A stretch of DNA of 15,095 nucleotides from Desulfurococcales archaeon (GTDB lineage Archaea > Thermoproteota > Thermoprotei_A > Sulfolobales > Desulfurococcaceae), in contig JALVHX010000067.1 in the NCBI GenBank assembly GCA_027028805.1, forward strand, positions 1 to 15,095, read 5' to 3'. Shown here piece after piece: positions 13,539 through 15,095 of the stretch. Position 1 is the stretch's first letter, and the number at the start of each line of letters is the position of its first letter. The notes under the pieces were generated by a model that saw only the letters and a list, made by a program, of their open reading frames with translations, did not search any database and was not told the origin of the DNA. The position numbers and the translations under genes were made by a program.

Positions 13539-13952
13539 ATGAAGATCAAGGAGATCGTTAAGGTTGATGGTAAGGGCAGGATAACTATCCCCCTTATAAT
13601 AAGGGATACACTTGACATAAGGGAGGGAATGTCTGTTCTCTTAATAGCAGATACCGATAAGAAAGAGTTGATAGTTTCCCCCATATCTGGTGTGGCCCGG
13701 CTCTGTGAGATCGAGGTTGAGATAGAGGATCGTCCGGGAGCGCTTGCCGAGATAGCTAATCTGCTTGCAAAGCATGGTATCGACATGGTTATAACAAGGT
13801 GTACGTCGATAAAGCGAGGAGAAAACGCGGAGTGCTTAATAGTGGTAGATATATCGCGTTCAGGTGTCTCCAGCGAGGATGAGCTTCGCCGCGTACTTGA
13901 AACCGCAGAGCCGATAAGAATAGTGAAGGTGAGGCCGCTCCAGACCAAGTAG
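13539..13952 (+). CDS. AbrB/SpoVT-like DNA-binding domain fused to an ACT domain
   Basis: Residues 1-47 are a swapped-hairpin AbrB domain (KVDGKGRITIPLIIRDTLDIREG, ending in LIVSPI), which binds DNA as an intertwined dimer. Residues about 55-110 are an ACT domain (CEIEVEIEDRPGALAEIANLLAKHGIDM, then CLIVVDIS), a fold that binds amino acids or other small ligands. The fusion is therefore a likely one-component, ligand-sensing regulator; the ligand is not known. A GTG at 13530 would add three residues, but GGGTG at 13528-13532 sits six bases before ATG 13539, so that start is preferred (137 residues). A DUF72 gene follows 57 bases downstream with its own promoter. Confidence 0.88.
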   Translation: MKIKEIVKVDGKGRITIPLIIRDTLDIREGMSVLLIADTDKKELIVSPISGVARLCEIEVEIEDRPGALAEIANLLAKHGIDMVITRCTSIKRGENAECLIVVDISRSGVSSEDELRRVLETAEPIRIVKVRPLQTK

Positions 13953-13979
13953 GAGCTTGCGCCTGGTGCCCTGCGGAAC

Positions 13980-13990
13980 TATTATATAAT
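13980..13990 (+). promoter_or_regulatory. Putative TATA box of the DUF72 gene
   Basis: TATTATATAAT is centred 25 bases before the GTG start at 14010, so the transcript should be leaderless or nearly so. Confidence 0.5.
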
Positions 13991-14009
13991 ATCAGGGGGC
14001 TTGAGCTAG

Positions 14010-14789
14010 GTGTTGATAATAGATGGACGGCGTGTGTTTGTAGGATGCTGCGGGTTCCCAGTATCTAGGAGAAAGTATTATGAGCTATTCGATGTAGTGG
14101 AGTTGCAGAATACATTCTATAACCTGCCATCAATAGAATGGGCCAAGAAGGTGCGTGATGAAGCCCCTGCCGACTTCGTGTTCACCGTAAAGGCGTGGCA
14201 AGTAATAACGCATCCTCCGCGTAGTCCCACGTGGAGAAGGCTGAGAAAGAGGCCGCCGGGCAATATAGATAATTATGGGTGGCTTAAGCCGACTAGGGAA
14301 AACATAGAAGCATTTAGGCAGGTTGTAAAGGTAGCGCTTATTCTCAATGCGCCTGTCATAGTTATTCAAACCCCGCCGTCGATGCCATATACAGAGGAGT
14401 CCATAAAATGGATAGACGAGTTCTTCTCTATAATCACTAAAGAGGTATCAGAATACCAAATACTAGTTGGATGGGAGCCGCGCGGGCCTTGGAAGAGTGA
14501 GGAAGCCAGGAGAATAATAGCGGGCTTTCTGAAGAAATATCCAGTCCTTATACATATAACGGATTTATTACGCGAGGAACCTGTAGACGTGCGTAGTATA
14601 CTATACACAAGGTTGCATGGGAAAGGAGGCAAGGAAGTAAACTATAAATATAAATATACGGAAGATGACCTGGTAGCCTTATATAAAATAATAGCACGAT
14701 ATAATGTTGACTCCTATATATTATTTAATAACATATATATGAAAGACAATGCTTTGCAGTTTAAAGAATTAATAAAAAAGAAAATATAA
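14010..14789 (+). CDS. DUF72 (YecE-like) TIM-barrel family protein
   Basis: The 259 residues match DUF72 (PF01904) in length and motifs: VFVGCCGFP at the first strand, VVELQNTFYNLPS, FVFTVKAWQVITH, VIVIQTPPSMPYT, LVGWEPRGPW and the late YTRLHGKGG. The family folds as a TIM barrel; its biochemical role is unsettled. The protein has no signal peptide or membrane segment. The start is GTG at 14010 (TTG 14013 is an alternative); the TATA box 25 bases upstream suggests a leaderless transcript, although GGGGG about ten bases upstream could act as a ribosome-binding site. The 3' end becomes A+T-rich. It converges on the partial surface-protein gene with a four-base gap. Confidence 0.9.
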   Translation: MLIIDGRRVFVGCCGFPVSRRKYYELFDVVELQNTFYNLPSIEWAKKVRDEAPADFVFTVKAWQVITHPPRSPTWRRLRKRPPGNIDNYGWLKPTRENIEAFRQVVKVALILNAPVIVIQTPPSMPYTEESIKWIDEFFSIITKEVSEYQILVGWEPRGPWKSEEARRIIAGFLKKYPVLIHITDLLREEPVDVRSILYTRLHGKGGKEVNYKYKYTEDDLVALYKIIARYNVDSYILFNNIYMKDNALQFKELIKKKI

Positions 14790-14793
14790 ATCA

Positions 14794-15095
14794 TTATTGT
14801 TTTAGTCTATACTTATAATAAATATAGGTAATTGTTAGAATGATTGTAATGATTATGGCTATAGAAATATAATATACTTGATTACTTAAACCGGATTCGT
14901 TCCTATCAACATTATTTGTTATATTATGATTAAATATATTATTTATTAAGAGCCATGTACTATTTATGTTATTTAATTTATCGATAGATATTACTGTTAT
15001 ATTATATATTCCGTTATTTATTTTTATATATTTTGTTATTTTAATAATTTTTTGTTTGGTTATATCTAGATTATATATTAATGTATCGTTTTTAT
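14794..15095 (-). CDS. Partial membrane-anchored surface protein, C-terminal part
   Basis: An open minus-strand frame enters from the right edge and runs 99 codons to a TAA at 14796-14794; its start lies outside the window. The visible part has five N-x-S/T sequons (NDT, NIT, NST, NIT, NES) in about 60 residues, then a single hydrophobic segment ISIAIIITIILTITYI, and ends with the basic tail YKYRLKQ. This is the plan of an archaeal extracellular protein, probably N-glycosylated, with a C-terminal membrane anchor. Candidates include a solute-binding protein, an S-layer-associated protein or a secreted enzyme; nothing visible decides. It is extremely A+T-rich, which explains much of the Ile/Asn/Lys/Tyr content, so some caution is due. 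Confidence 0.65.
   Translation of the reverse strand, partial: KNDTLIYNLDITKQKIIKITKYIKINNGIYNITVISIDKLNNINSTWLLINNIFNHNITNNVDRNESGLSNQVYYISIAIIITIILTITYIYYKYRLKQ

Overview
The window looks like a piece of chromosome from a hyperthermophilic crenarchaeon, probably Desulfurococcales or a relative. The evidence is a full-length reverse gyrase, two Alba chromatin proteins, an archaeal XPB helicase, an AbrB-type regulator, GGTG/GGAGG ribosome-binding sites mixed with near-leaderless starts, archaeal TATA boxes, and frequent GTG/TTG starts. The exact genus cannot be read from the sequence. Protein names come from motifs I recognise; no database search was possible.

Left part (1-3907). A G+C-rich CARF-domain protein of the CRISPR-associated DxTHG/Csx1 type lies on the minus strand; it lacks room for the usual C-terminal HEPN nuclease. 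Next come a small NifX/NifB-C-like iron-sulfur/molybdenum cofactor-binding protein (minus), a candidate C/D box guide RNA, an unrecognised 192-aa protein (plus), and a polytopic MgtC/DUF4010 membrane protein (plus).

Centre (4185-9441). This is a DNA-topology and chromatin island: alba2 (plus), reverse gyrase (minus), and alba1 (plus) divergent from reverse gyrase over about 150 bases. A two-gene minus-strand operon of small unknown proteins follows. Its intergenic junction holds a very well-formed C/D box guide RNA whose C' box is also the start codon region of the second gene.

Right part (9539-15095). An unknown plus-strand protein with a very A+T-rich 3' half converges on an XPB-type DNA repair helicase (minus), which is translationally coupled to an unknown 161-aa protein. 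Then come a helix-turn-helix plus phosphoribosyltransferase regulator of the GfcR kind (minus), an AbrB-ACT fusion regulator (plus), a DUF72 protein (plus), and the 3' end of a membrane-anchored, sequon-rich surface protein running in from the right edge (minus).

No CRISPR array, tRNA, rRNA or insertion sequence was found. The most interesting signals are the two C/D box RNA candidates, especially the one embedded at a stop/start junction, and the orphan CARF protein.
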